Below are positions 43,668 to 52,530 of a stretch of 64,000 nucleotides of DNA, piece by piece. Numbering within the stretch: the stretch's first letter is position 1; each line of letters starts with the position of its first letter. The stretch comes from Sediminicola sp035798135. Its GTDB lineage: Bacteria > Bacteroidota > Bacteroidia > Flavobacteriales > Flavobacteriaceae. The notes under the pieces are model-generated. The model worked only from the letters and a program-made list of their open reading frames with translations, did not search any database and was not told the DNA's origin. The DNA lies in the NCBI GenBank assembly GCA_035798135.1, contig JAPFBR010000003.1:310001-374000 (forward strand). Direction: 5' to 3'. The position numbers were made by a program, and so were the translations under genes.

Positions 43668-44054
43668 ATGACTAATAACGACATCTTAAAGAAACTCAGA
43701 GTGGCATTAATGCTGCGTGATGACGAAATAGTTGAAATCTTGAAGTTGGTAGATTTTAAAATTTCAAAAAGCGAAATTGGAGCCCTTTTCCGTAAGGAGG
43801 ACCACCCAAAATATGTAGAATGTGGAGATCAAATATTGCGTAATTTTCTAAATGGTCTGGTGATACACCTTAGAGGAACAAAGGAAAATCCAAAAATTCC
43901 CAAAGAAGTCCTTTATAGCACCAAAACAACAGAATCCCAGTCGACCAAACCAATCTCAGAACCCACCTCAAAACCTGCCTATAAAGGAAGGGCGAAGAAA
44001 GAGAATATTCCGGATATCAGTTATGTAAAATATAAAAACAAAAAAAAATCCTGA
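43668..44054 (+). CDS. DUF1456 family protein, YehS-like
   Basis: This 128-residue protein has the duplicated DUF1456 helix pattern in short form: LKKLRVALMLRDDEIVEILKL and ISKSEIGALFRKEDHPKYVE, then DQILRNFLNGLVIHLRG. The family (E. coli YehS) has no known function. A Ser/Thr/Pro/Lys-rich linker forms the last 40 residues, as in several Bacteroidota copies. It is divergent from the TerB-like gene and ends inside a symmetrical terminator. Confidence 0.85.
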   Translation: MTNNDILKKLRVALMLRDDEIVEILKLVDFKISKSEIGALFRKEDHPKYVECGDQILRNFLNGLVIHLRGTKENPKIPKEVLYSTKTTESQSTKPISEPTSKPAYKGRAKKENIPDISYVKYKNKKKS

Positions 44055-44076
44055 ATAAATTCAGGATTTTTTTTTC
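44047..44076. terminator. Bidirectional terminator at the end of the DUF1456 gene
   Basis: The stem ATCCTGAAT / ATTCAGGAT (44047-44066) has a two-base loop with A and T runs on both sides. It includes the DUF1456 stop codon. Confidence 0.85.
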
Positions 44077-44084
44077 AGCTAATT

Positions 44085-44435
44085 CTATTGACAAACCCTT
44101 ACTTGCACGGCGAAAATTTTACCTTCCTCATACCCGTTCATACTTACTTTCTGATAATTCAATCTGTTCTTGACGAAAGTATCCAAGCGTTCATCTTCTG
44201 TCGCAACGGACAAAACTACAATTTCACTTTCCTTGTTCAAGGTAAAACGTACTTGAGCCAGTAGGTCATACCCATCATGGATAAATGAATTGTCTGTTAA
44301 TAACTCCCCTATTAGAAGAGTCAATTTTTTTTCTGGATCCACATCGGGGTTTGATACCAAACTAGCATCATTTGCAAAAACATTTCCGATAGACAATAGC
44401 ATTGCAGCTATTAACATTAAACTGATTTTTTTCAT
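44085..44435 (-). CDS. Secreted protein with TonB-C-terminal-like region
   Basis: This is a 116-residue protein with a signal peptide (1-20, ending FA). The remainder contains LLAQVRFTLNKESEIVVLSV and FVKNRLNYQKV, a beta-alpha-beta pattern like the C-terminal domain of energy-transducing TonB and of related small periplasmic proteins. No membrane helix or Pro-rich spacer is present, so it is not TonB itself. I set the start at 44435, MKKISLMLIAAMLLSIG; the frame runs to 44507. It faces the DUF1456 gene convergently. Confidence 0.65.
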   Translation of the reverse strand: MKKISLMLIAAMLLSIGNVFANDASLVSNPDVDPEKKLTLLIGELLTDNSFIHDGYDLLAQVRFTLNKESEIVVLSVATEDERLDTFVKNRLNYQKVSMNGYEEGKIFAVQVRVCQ

Positions 44436-44648
44436 GACTTTTTGATTTATGATTGATGATGATTTAAAAGAAAGACTATCCAAAAGCAAAAATGTTACGC
44501 TTATCACGTCATTTTATTTCATAAACTTCACAAACGTGTTTCAATGCAATTCCTTTTCAATTAAAATCGGAAGTAATAAAATGGCTTTTAACTCAAAGGA
44601 TCACACCATAAAAATCCCGGTATAAAAAAGACTTTAAAACACAAAAAA

Positions 44649-44674
44649 GGCCATGTTGTAAAACATGGCCTTTC
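44649..44674 (-). terminator. Terminator of sucC
   Basis: The stem GGCCATGTT / AACATGGCC (44649-44670) is followed by a T run in the minus-strand direction, 25 bases after the sucC stop. Confidence 0.8.
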
Positions 44675-44694
44675 AATATATTATAAAAAAACTA

Positions 44695-45888
44695 TTACAC
44701 TAGAGCAGCTTTTACCTTATCCGCCGCTTCTTGGAACTGAATCGCTGAACGTACGTCCAACCCTGCATTGTCAATGATTTCTTTGGCCAATTCTGCATTA
44801 GTACCCTGTAAACGAACAATGATTGGCACCTTAATGGCATCTCCCATATTCTTGTAAGCATCTACAACACCTTGCGCAACCCTGTCACATCTAACGATTC
44901 CTCCAAAGATATTGATCAATATAGCTTTTACATTTTTGTCTTTTAGAATGATCCGGAAAGCTTCCTCGACACGTTTAGCATCTGCGGTACCTCCCACATC
45001 CAAGAAATTGGCTGGCTCTCCCCCGGCCATTTTAATCAAATCCATAGTGGCCATTGCCAAACCAGCACCGTTCACCATACATCCAACATTTCCATCAAGA
45101 TCAACATAATTAAGGCCTACTGCCCTAGCTTCGACCTCGATAGGATTTTCTTCCCTTAAATCGCGCATCTCTGCGTATTGCTTTCTTCTGAACAAAGCAT
45201 TATCATCAATAGATACTTTGGCATCCACAGCCATTATCTTATCATCGGATGTTTTAAGCACTGGGTTAATTTCAAACATACTGGAATCACTTTCCACATA
45301 AGCTTTGTACAAAGAAGTGACAAATTTGGTCATCTCCTTAAAAGCCATACCAGAAAGACCTAGATTAAAGGCTATTTTTCTCGCTTGAAACGGCATTAAT
45401 CCTACAGAAGGATCAATCTCTTCATTAAAAATTAAGTGAGGTGTTTTTTCAGCAACCTCTTCAATATCCATTCCACCTTCAGTAGAATACATGATCATAT
45501 TTCTTCCTGTACCTCTGTTCAAAAGAACAGATACGTAAAATTCAGATGTTTCACTGGCTCCAGGATAATACACATCTTCGGCAACCAATACCTGGTGTAC
45601 TTTTTTACCTTCTGCAGAAGTTTGTGGTGTAACAAGATTCATCCCTATTATGTTTCCTGCAATTTCTTCTACTTCCCTCAAGTTTTTGGCAAGTTTTACA
45701 CCACCACCTTTACCACGTCCACCAGCATGTACCTGTGCTTTGATCACATGCCATCCTGTCCCTGTTTCCTCGGTCAGTTGTTTTGCTGCCTCAACGGCTT
45801 CCGCTGCATTATGTGCCACGATTCCCCTTTGGATACGTACACCAAAACTTGCTAATATTTCTTTTCCTTGATATTCGTGAAGATTCAT
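44695..45888 (-). CDS. sucC: Succinate-CoA ligase, ADP-forming, beta subunit
   Basis: This is a 397-residue ATP-grasp enzyme beginning MNLHEYQGKEILASFGV, with KAQVHAGGRGKGGGVKLAK (nucleotide loop), EINPVLKTSDDKIMAVDAK, GLAMATMDLIKMAGGEPANF and FGGIVRCDRVAQGVV in the CoA-ligase domain. It couples succinyl-CoA hydrolysis to ATP formation in the TCA cycle. The alpha subunit gene (sucD) is not in this window, as is common in Bacteroidota. A TATTTTTG -7 box (complement of 45917-45924) lies about 30 bases upstream. Confidence 0.98.
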   Translation of the reverse strand: MNLHEYQGKEILASFGVRIQRGIVAHNAAEAVEAAKQLTEETGTGWHVIKAQVHAGGRGKGGGVKLAKNLREVEEIAGNIIGMNLVTPQTSAEGKKVHQVLVAEDVYYPGASETSEFYVSVLLNRGTGRNMIMYSTEGGMDIEEVAEKTPHLIFNEEIDPSVGLMPFQARKIAFNLGLSGMAFKEMTKFVTSLYKAYVESDSSMFEINPVLKTSDDKIMAVDAKVSIDDNALFRRKQYAEMRDLREENPIEVEARAVGLNYVDLDGNVGCMVNGAGLAMATMDLIKMAGGEPANFLDVGGTADAKRVEEAFRIILKDKNVKAILINIFGGIVRCDRVAQGVVDAYKNMGDAIKVPIIVRLQGTNAELAKEIIDNAGLDVRSAIQFQEAADKVKAALV

Positions 45889-45969
45889 ATGTAAATGGTA
45901 TCTTTTTGTTCGATAGCAAAAATAGGAAACCGTTGGTAATTACCCTAATGAAAAAGAAATATCGGCACA

Positions 45970-46608
45970 TTAAATTTTAAAATCCTTGAAATGTAAAGGA
46001 TCAAAATTTTTGAAATGTCCATTCATCTCAATGACATCTTTCATTTGGTTTACTTGTTTGAGAACCTCTGTGGTAGCGATTAGATGGGATCTAATGTAAA
46101 TTAAACGTTCACTTTCATGCACCATTTTCAACAAGTGAAACTCTTGCTGTAAAGTCAGGCCAATCTTATGGATGAGTTTGTACAAAGTAAGATCCCCCTT
46201 ATAGATATGGTCAAAAGGAATATCCATCAATCCATACAATTTTTTGGTATATTCTATGACGGCATCTCGTTGTGATTGTAGGCCATCTTCCATATAACCT
46301 TCAAAGGACACAGTTCCCCCTGCATAGAGTTTACCGTCCATCTCATTGTCAAATGTCACCACTTTGAACACCCTTTTAGCATTGCAGAGAATATCCATTT
46401 CTCCGTTGGGGTAGGTATGTACAATTTCAACCAACTGCATCTCCGTACCATATGCCACGGTATTATCTATATAGACAGGAATACCAAAGGTGATCGCCTC
46501 AGCTATACAATCCAGGATCAACTGTTTGTACCGCTCTTCAAAAATGTGAAGGGCCACTCCTTCGCCAGGAAAGAAAACGGACTGAAGAGGAAACATCGGG
46601 AGTTTCAT
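45970..46608 (-). CDS. LON peptidase substrate-binding domain protein
   Basis: This is a 212-residue protein formed by the N-terminal domain of Lon without the ATPase and protease: MKLPMFPLQSVFFPGEGVALHIFEERYKQL at the start (in two parts), followed by the TYPNGEMDILCNAKRVFKV strand pattern. Such stand-alone LON-domain proteins are conserved in Bacteroidota. Function is unknown; a role in protein quality control or substrate presentation is assumed from the fold. It is divergent from the diaminopimelate decarboxylase gene. Confidence 0.88.
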   Translation of the reverse strand: MKLPMFPLQSVFFPGEGVALHIFEERYKQLILDCIAEAITFGIPVYIDNTVAYGTEMQLVEIVHTYPNGEMDILCNAKRVFKVVTFDNEMDGKLYAGGTVSFEGYMEDGLQSQRDAVIEYTKKLYGLMDIPFDHIYKGDLTLYKLIHKIGLTLQQEFHLLKMVHESERLIYIRSHLIATTEVLKQVNQMKDVIEMNGHFKNFDPLHFKDFKI

Positions 46609-46722
46609 GTTCTTTTTTTATTAAAATTAATGGTTGTATGTTATGAAGACAAAAAATTGAGCTATTTTATATTGTTTCATATGTAACAATTTGTTGCATT
46701 ATTCAAAAAGTTGTCGTATTTC

Positions 46723-46753
46723 TTGTTCACATCCTTGAAGTAAGTTAGCTTTG
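46723..46753 (+). promoter_or_regulatory. Promoter of lysA
   Basis: TTG (46723-46725), 20 bases, then TAGCTTTG (46746-46753) matches the flavobacterial consensus, with the ATG 20 bases further on. Confidence 0.65.
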
Positions 46754-46772
46754 TGCAAAATATTTTTAGGCT

Positions 46773-48014
46773 ATGAAGCACTCCGATTTATTAGATATTG
46801 CAAAATCATTTGGAGATCCAGTTTACGTGTATGATTCAGAAAAAATCATATCCCAATATAATAGATTAACAAACGCTTTTAAGGGTGTTAAGCATTTGAA
46901 ACTAAACTATGCCGCAAAGGCATTGTCCAATATCACCATTCTAAGATTGATGAACAGTTTGGGCAGTGGTTTGGATACCGTTTCCATACAAGAAGTGAAA
47001 CTTGGGTTATTGGCTGGTTTTAAACCAGATTCGATCATTTATACTCCCAATGGAGTGTCATTGGAAGAAATAGAGGAAGTAGCGACCTTGGGTGCTAGGA
47101 TTAATATAGACAACCTATCTATCTTGGAACAGTTCGGTAGCAAACACCCTAATATTCCCGTTTGTATCCGTATCAACCCGCATGTAATGGCCGGGGGCAA
47201 TTCCAATATCTCTGTGGGACATATCGATTCCAAATTTGGCATCAGTATTCATCAAATCCCTCATTTACTTAGAATTGTTGATCTAACCAAAATGAATATC
47301 AACGGAATCCATATGCACACGGGTAGCGATATTTTGGATATCGATGTCTTTTTATATGCTTCGGAAATTCTTTTTGATACCGCCAAACACTTCAAAAATC
47401 TAGATTTTATAGATTTTGGCAGTGGCTTTAAAGTGCCCTACAAAGAAGGTGATATCGAAACCAATGTAGAGGAACTAGGACAAAAATTAACAAAAAAGTT
47501 CAATGATTTCTGTAAAGAATATGGAAAGGAATTGACCTTGGCTTTTGAACCAGGTAAATTTTTAGTGAGCGAAGCTGGCTACTTCTTGGCAAAGGTAAAT
47601 GTTGTGAAACAAACAACATCAACAGTATTCGCCAGTATTGATTCAGGATTTAACCACTTGATACGCCCCATGCTATATGGAGCCTCACATACTATCTTGA
47701 ACATTTCCAATCCAAAGGGCAGGGAACGCTACTACTCTGTTGTGGGCTATATTTGTGAAACGGACACTTTTGCCAGTAACCGTAGGATCAATGAGATTTC
47801 GGAAGGGGATATTCTATGTTTTAAGAATGCCGGCGCCTATTGCTATACCATGGCAAGCAACTACAACTCTAGATTTAGGCCTGCGGAGGTATTATGGCAC
47901 GAAGGAAAAGCCATATTAATAAGGGAACGAGAGACTTTTGAGGACTTAATAAGAAATCAAATCGACACCAAATACATCTTCACTAGTAAAAAGGAAAAGG
48001 CCACAGTAAAATAA
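46773..48014 (+). CDS. lysA: Diaminopimelate decarboxylase
   Basis: This 413-residue PLP barrel enzyme has LNYAAKALSN with the cofactor Lys49, GSGLDTVSIQEVKL, HMHTGSDIL, FGSGFKVPYKEGD and FEPGKFLVSEAG, and the C-terminal domain CETDTFASNR with its substrate Cys, and NAGAYCYTMASNYNSR. It carries out the last step of lysine synthesis. Other barrel decarboxylases such as nspC are similar, but the C-terminal CETDTF motif fits meso-DAP decarboxylation. It is separate from dapD at 27437 and has its own promoter. Confidence 0.95.
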   Translation: MKHSDLLDIAKSFGDPVYVYDSEKIISQYNRLTNAFKGVKHLKLNYAAKALSNITILRLMNSLGSGLDTVSIQEVKLGLLAGFKPDSIIYTPNGVSLEEIEEVATLGARINIDNLSILEQFGSKHPNIPVCIRINPHVMAGGNSNISVGHIDSKFGISIHQIPHLLRIVDLTKMNINGIHMHTGSDILDIDVFLYASEILFDTAKHFKNLDFIDFGSGFKVPYKEGDIETNVEELGQKLTKKFNDFCKEYGKELTLAFEPGKFLVSEAGYFLAKVNVVKQTTSTVFASIDSGFNHLIRPMLYGASHTILNISNPKGRERYYSVVGYICETDTFASNRRINEISEGDILCFKNAGAYCYTMASNYNSRFRPAEVLWHEGKAILIRERETFEDLIRNQIDTKYIFTSKKEKATVK

Positions 48015-48074
48015 ACATTCAAAATCTTCGTTAGTTTTGGTATACTTATTGGACTAAAACCAAAAAAATATCGG

Positions 48075-48608
48075 ATGGACTTATATAAACTGTTTAATGT
48101 CAAATTTTTGCTATGCATAGGTATAGCATTGATTTCTTTTTCCATAACGGCACAGGAAGTGGCATGGATTTCATGGGATGAGGCTGTAAAGAAGTCGCAA
48201 ACTGATAAAAAACCCAAGAAAATCTTTATCGATGTCTATACCGATTGGTGTGGGTGGTGTAAAAAAATGGACAAGGACACCTTTCAAAATCCTGAGGTTG
48301 CCTCGTACATGGCCAAGAATTTTTACATGGTTAAAATGGACGGAGAAGGCAAGGATCCCATTGAATTTAAGGGTAAAACCTATAAATTTGTCCCGCAGGG
48401 GAGAAATGGATATCACGAATTTGCTGCCGCGTTAATGCAGGGTAAAATGAGCTATCCCACCACAATTTTCTTGGACGAACAATTGAATATGTTGTCCCCG
48501 GTACCGGGCTATCAAAAACCAGAGCCGTTTTTGAACATCGCACAATATTTCGGTGATAATATTTATAAAGAAAAAGACTGGAAGACCTATACCGGCCAGA
48601 GCAAATAA
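48075..48608 (+). CDS. Secreted thioredoxin-family protein, DUF255/Thioredoxin_7-like
   Basis: This is a 177-residue protein with a signal peptide (residues about 1-27, ending TAQ). The active site is Cys59-Gly60-Trp61-Cys62 in DWCGWCKKMD. The CGWC pair and the surrounding PKKIFIDVYTDWCGW pattern are shared by periplasmic thioredoxin_7 proteins of Bacteroidota. The later YPTTIFLDEQ contains the cis-Pro. It probably reduces or isomerises disulfides in the periplasm. It follows lysA by 60 bases and ends at a very strong terminator. Confidence 0.93.
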   Translation: MDLYKLFNVKFLLCIGIALISFSITAQEVAWISWDEAVKKSQTDKKPKKIFIDVYTDWCGWCKKMDKDTFQNPEVASYMAKNFYMVKMDGEGKDPIEFKGKTYKFVPQGRNGYHEFAAALMQGKMSYPTTIFLDEQLNMLSPVPGYQKPEPFLNIAQYFGDNIYKEKDWKTYTGQSK

Positions 48609-48621
48609 TATAATATCAAAT

Positions 48622-48660
48622 AAAAAGAGAGCCCAAAACAATGTTTTGGGCTCTCTTTTT
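48622..48660. terminator. Bidirectional terminator between the thioredoxin gene and guaB
   Basis: The perfect 18-base stem runs AAAAAGAGAGCCCAAAAC (48622-48639) to GTTTTGGGCTCTCTTTTT (48643-48660), with a 3-base loop. A and T tracts are inside the stem, so it serves both strands. Confidence 0.9.
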
Positions 48661-48677
48661 TATGTGTGGATCCTAAT

Positions 48678-50150
48678 TTATCTACTGTAATTGGGAGATT
48701 CTTTGGTGATGGTCACATCATGGGGGTGACTTTCGTTGATACCACTGGCGGTAATTTTAACGAACCTGCCATTTTCCTTTAATGTGGCAATATCTTTTGC
48801 CCCGCAATACCCCATTCCTGCTCGCAAGCCTCCGACAAATTGATGTATACTCTCAAACAAATCACCCTTGTAAGGTACACGGCCTACGATACCTTCGGGT
48901 ACCAATTTTTTTATATCGTCCTCTACATCTTGGAAATACCTATCCTTACTTCCATGTTTCATGGCTTCCACAGAACCCATGCCCCGGTAGGATTTAAATT
49001 TTCTGCCCTCGTAAATAATGGTTTCCCCCGGAGATTCTTTGGTCCCTGCCAATAATGATCCCAACATAACACTGTCGGCTCCTGCGGCAATAGCCTTAGG
49101 AATATCCCCAGTATATCTAATTCCACCATCAGCAATAACAGGAACACCACTGCCCTTAATGGCTGCGGCAACCTCCAAGACTGCCGAAAACTGTGGGAAT
49201 CCAACTCCAGCAACCACCCTTGTTGTACAGATAGAACCTGGTCCGATACCCACTTTAACTGCATCTGCGCCAGCTTCAACCAAATATTTTGCTGCTTCCC
49301 CGGTTGCAATATTTCCGACGATTACATCTAGATCCGGAAATCTCTTCTTTACTTCTTTCAAAACTTGCACAACACCTTTGGTATGCCCGTGTGCCGTATC
49401 AATAATAACCGCATCCACTCCTGCTTTTACCAAAGCCTCTGCTCTTTCCACGGCATCGGCTGTTACCCCAATTGCAGCGGCCACTCTCAAACGACCATAT
49501 TGATCTTTATTTGCAAAGGGTTTTTGGGTGAGTTTGGTAATATCCCTAAAAGTAATTAACCCAACTAGTTTATAGTCGTCATTTACTACAGGCAATTTTT
49601 CAATCTTATGCTGCTGCAGGATATCTTCGGCCTGTGCCAAACTTGTACCTTCAGCTACCGTAACCAAATTCTCAGAGGTCATCACCTCTGAAATAGGTCG
49701 ATCCTCATTTTTCTCAAAGCGAAGGTCCCTATTAGTAACGATACCTATTAGTTTTCCTTCATCATCTATAATTGGAATACCACCAATACCGTATTCCTTC
49801 ATGCTTGCCTTGGCATCGCGTACCACAGAATTTAGGGGCAGGGTTACGGGATCGATGATCATTCCGCTTTCGGCTCGCTTTACCTTTCTAACTTTCATGG
49901 CCTGCTGTTCAATACTCATATTCTTATGCAGTACGCCTATTCCTCCTTCTTGGGCCATAGCAATGGCCATTTTGGATTCTGTCACCGTATCCATGGCAGC
50001 AGATACAATAGGCACATTAATGGTAATATTTCTAGTAAATTTTGTTTGAATGTTTACTTCCCTTGGAAGAACTTCGGAATATGCTGGGACGAGTAGAACG
50101 TCGTCATAGGTTAAACCTTCACCAACAATTTTGTCAAGATGAGCTTGCAT
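48678..50150 (-). CDS. guaB: Inosine-5'-monophosphate dehydrogenase
   Basis: This 490-residue barrel enzyme has two CBS domains inserted at about 95-210 (ISEVMTSENLVTVAEGTSLA and later THKI-like HKIEKLPVVND). The catalytic loop is GIGPGSICTTRVVAGVG with Cys near 306, the flap is YRGMGS, and DAVIIDTAHGHTKGV carries the nucleotide site. It makes XMP for GTP synthesis. A perfect palindrome lies just ahead of the start codon (50152-50170) and overlaps the likely transcription start, so regulation there is plausible. Confidence 0.98.
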   Translation of the reverse strand: MQAHLDKIVGEGLTYDDVLLVPAYSEVLPREVNIQTKFTRNITINVPIVSAAMDTVTESKMAIAMAQEGGIGVLHKNMSIEQQAMKVRKVKRAESGMIIDPVTLPLNSVVRDAKASMKEYGIGGIPIIDDEGKLIGIVTNRDLRFEKNEDRPISEVMTSENLVTVAEGTSLAQAEDILQQHKIEKLPVVNDDYKLVGLITFRDITKLTQKPFANKDQYGRLRVAAAIGVTADAVERAEALVKAGVDAVIIDTAHGHTKGVVQVLKEVKKRFPDLDVIVGNIATGEAAKYLVEAGADAVKVGIGPGSICTTRVVAGVGFPQFSAVLEVAAAIKGSGVPVIADGGIRYTGDIPKAIAAGADSVMLGSLLAGTKESPGETIIYEGRKFKSYRGMGSVEAMKHGSKDRYFQDVEDDIKKLVPEGIVGRVPYKGDLFESIHQFVGGLRAGMGYCGAKDIATLKENGRFVKITASGINESHPHDVTITKESPNYSR

Positions 50151-50151
50151 A

Positions 50152-50181
50152 GCAATTAATTATTAATTGCGTGCAAATATA
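50152..50181 (-). promoter_or_regulatory. guaB promoter region with palindrome
   Basis: The 19-base palindrome GCAATTAAT-T-ATTAATTGC (50152-50170) lies directly before the guaB ATG. A TATATTTG -7 box (complement of 50174-50181) is just upstream, which puts the palindrome across the likely transcription start and a leader of only about 20 bases. It could be an operator or a small hairpin. No TTG was found at the correct distance. Confidence 0.45.
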
Positions 50182-50208
50182 CTACATTTATCACTAACTA
50201 CAGAGATG

Positions 50209-50718
50209 TTACTTTTTTAATTGCGAGGGAGCTGAATTGAAGATCAGTTGATACAATATCAATAATGCAGATACCGTAAATGTGGCTGTCATCAATGTTC
50301 CTGAAAAAATGATTACATATTTCATCCAGAGCATTCCGCTCCAAAGTAAATAAATACCCCCAAAGGTTAAGACAACCGATATCAAAGGTTCTACGGTTAG
50401 GAACAATTTTAAGCTTTTTGAAAGATCTGCAAACCACAAGATTCCTCCAAGAAGAAAAAAGATAAAGGACATGGAAAGAATGTGGGTATGAACTATGGTG
50501 AGCATTTCCCTATCACTCTTTTTAAATTTCATTATTTCGGCATCTTCAACTTCTTCATTTCCCAAGTAATTTTCTTCAATGCCATGGGATGATGTCGTAC
50601 TAGTCTCGTTCACAAACAAAAGACCTGTATAAAATCCTATGGACAGAACCACCACGAAAGAACCAATAAAAATCTTAATCTCCCTTGGCAATGCAGAGAG
50701 AAGTCCGTTATAGCGCAT
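50209..50718 (-). CDS. Four-helix membrane protein of unknown function
   Basis: This 169-residue protein has four predicted spans (about 17-36, 77-97, 104-126 and 132-160). Between span 1 and 2 lies an acidic extracytoplasmic or cytoplasmic loop of about 40 residues. A H77-x-H79 pair (TIVHTHILSMSF) sits at the entry of span 2, where heme or metal could bind. No named family is recognised. The start codon shares a base with the stop codon of the FMN-binding protein gene (TAATG), so the two are translationally coupled and probably form one complex. Confidence 0.7.
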   Translation of the reverse strand: MRYNGLLSALPREIKIFIGSFVVVLSIGFYTGLLFVNETSTTSSHGIEENYLGNEEVEDAEIMKFKKSDREMLTIVHTHILSMSFIFFLLGGILWFADLSKSLKLFLTVEPLISVVLTFGGIYLLWSGMLWMKYVIIFSGTLMTATFTVSALLILYQLIFNSAPSQLKK

Positions 50719-51254
50719 TATAAAACCTTGTTTGCTTTCAGTTTCCCAATGGTTTGTAGAAGGTCATCAATAGCGGTGGTCATGGAACGAACTGATATAG
50801 TTGCACCAGCGATCCCATCTATATTGGATTCATGGCTTACCCTGTCATTTCCAGATTTCCCTATAAATTGTTCCAACCATCGCCTACTACCAATTTCTCC
50901 TCCATATTCCTCACGGTATATCAAGACTTTGGAGTGGATGATTTCCAATTTGGAATTAAAGATGATCAGGTAATCAAATTTTGCGGTTTTACTAGGTGCC
51001 TGATCTATAAAGGCGTATCCCAACAAAGTATCGCCTTGTTTTATTTTAAAGAAATTTTCAGCCGTAATTTTAGTGGGCAATTGTTCATTAAGAGCTTTAG
51101 AAACAGAAATGGGTTGCATGGTATAATTTTCGGTTTCAAATACCTCTGCCACTTCCTTGTCCATTTTCTTTTGTACATTTTTTGGGATTCCAAATCCAAA
51201 AAAGACCAACGAAAATAAGGCAATAATAACTGTTATGTGCTTTCTATAATTCAT
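50718..51254 (-). CDS. FMN-binding domain protein
   Basis: This is a 178-residue exported protein with an N-terminal hydrophobic anchor or signal peptide (about 6-22). The flavin-attachment pattern of the FMN_bind family is present as DGIAGATIS at 146-154, with Thr152 as the expected phosphoester site for FMN transfer by ApbE. Relatives are found in NqrC, RnfG and extracytosolic flavoproteins. No apbE gene is in this window. It is coupled to a four-helix membrane protein downstream and follows a porin gene by 84 bases, suggesting an electron-transfer function. Confidence 0.82.
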   Translation of the reverse strand: MNYRKHITVIIALFSLVFFGFGIPKNVQKKMDKEVAEVFETENYTMQPISVSKALNEQLPTKITAENFFKIKQGDTLLGYAFIDQAPSKTAKFDYLIIFNSKLEIIHSKVLIYREEYGGEIGSRRWLEQFIGKSGNDRVSHESNIDGIAGATISVRSMTTAIDDLLQTIGKLKANKVL

Positions 51255-51337
51255 GCCCCAAATATACTAATTTAGAATCATTTTTAATAACATTCAACAT
51301 ATTTAGAGGCATGAACTAGAAATTTTACCTTTTTTGC

Positions 51338-52516
51338 TTAGAACCAAACTCCAATTCCAAAATTCAACACATTTTGTACATCACCATTATCCACATTATT
51401 GGATTTAAACTGGTAATCTCCTTTTAGGACCACCCCTGGGGCCAAGTGATAAGTAAGTCCCGTTGTTAAGTCTGTTTTATTGTAGGCGTCGTTCCTTATC
51501 AATCCCCCTGCGGTATCGGCATGGGTATCATATTTCTCATATCTGGCAAAGGCGAACAATTTTTGTTGATTCCTTGCTGGTAAAAGGTTATATGCCCCCT
51601 CTACGTACCATCCTTGCAAAGCACTTCCAAGGTCTCTACCTGTCAGGGCATTGTAATCCTCTGTATCCGAAAGGGAAGCATATACAAATTGACCTCTTGC
51701 CGTAAATTTTTCATAGGCATATCTAGCATCCAAGCCAACCATTGAAATTCCAATATTTGCACCTGCTATTTGCTCTACCTCATCAGTGGCCTGTGTCTTT
51801 CCAAAATATCCTGAAAGTCCCAAACGAAGGCCTGGAATGCCATAATAATCCAATTTTGTTGAGAGGGTTGGGCTATCAATGGTAGATTGGATACCTTTTT
51901 GTCTTCCTCCCCTTAGTCCGCTGGAACCTTGCAATGCACCGCTTATTCCGCCGGTACCATCAGCAGCTGTAGATTTAAAACCGTTAAAAACATAAGCCTG
52001 GTACCCCAAGGAAAGGTCATTGACCCTACCAAAAACCCCTACCCCCAGTTCTCTCCATGTGGTAGGAACAATAACATTGTCCATAGCCGGTCGTTCTGTT
52101 CCGTTGAAGGTGGTAGGCTCGTGGTATTCGTTGATGATACCCATAGGCACCAACATCAATCCCCCTCTTAGGTTGATGTTATTGGCAAGGTTATAATTCA
52201 CAAATGCTTGTTCCACATAAACTTCCTCAACGTGTTCAAATTCAATTTCTGTGACAAATTGGGTCTTATCATTAAATCTATAACCCAAAAGCAAAACCAG
52301 ACGTTGTACATCCAGTTCCCCATTTCCACCCTCTGGTTGATTGTATAACATTTCACCATAGGCCCCCACGGTAACGGCCGATGCATAGTTCCCTGATAGT
52401 AAACGCTGTGCTGCGTTCAATTGTTTTTGGGGATCCAAGGTTATGGAATCATTGGCGGTCTGTGCGAAGACCCCGGTAGCCAGGAGTAAGCCGAATAGTA
52501 ACGAAATTCTTTTCAT
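51338..52516 (-). CDS. Outer-membrane porin, phosphate-selective porin O/P family
   Basis: This 392-residue protein has a signal peptide (about 1-18, ending VFA). An amphipathic beta-strand pattern follows throughout, with short turns such as GYRFNDKTQFVTEIEFEHVE, and a C-terminal strand ends GIGVWF, as expected for a beta-barrel inserted by BAM. The central tract GGRQKGIQSTIDSPTLS fits phosphate-selective porins O and P. It could let a small anion or chelate pass. It is the first gene of the porin-FMN-binding-membrane-protein run, with palindromes flanking its promoter. Confidence 0.85.
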   Translation of the reverse strand: MKRISLLFGLLLATGVFAQTANDSITLDPQKQLNAAQRLLSGNYASAVTVGAYGEMLYNQPEGGNGELDVQRLVLLLGYRFNDKTQFVTEIEFEHVEEVYVEQAFVNYNLANNINLRGGLMLVPMGIINEYHEPTTFNGTERPAMDNVIVPTTWRELGVGVFGRVNDLSLGYQAYVFNGFKSTAADGTGGISGALQGSSGLRGGRQKGIQSTIDSPTLSTKLDYYGIPGLRLGLSGYFGKTQATDEVEQIAGANIGISMVGLDARYAYEKFTARGQFVYASLSDTEDYNALTGRDLGSALQGWYVEGAYNLLPARNQQKLFAFARYEKYDTHADTAGGLIRNDAYNKTDLTTGLTYHLAPGVVLKGDYQFKSNNVDNGDVQNVLNFGIGVWF

Positions 52517-52530
52517 TATAAAATTGTCCT

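Noticed and set aside
45436..45855. Plus-strand frame inside sucC
   Set aside because: It is rich in Cys, Phe and His with no domain pattern, opposite a full sucC. It was judged a shadow.
49018..49503. Long plus-strand frame inside guaB
   Set aside because: guaB is complete on the minus strand with all IMP dehydrogenase motifs; the overlapping frame is a shadow.
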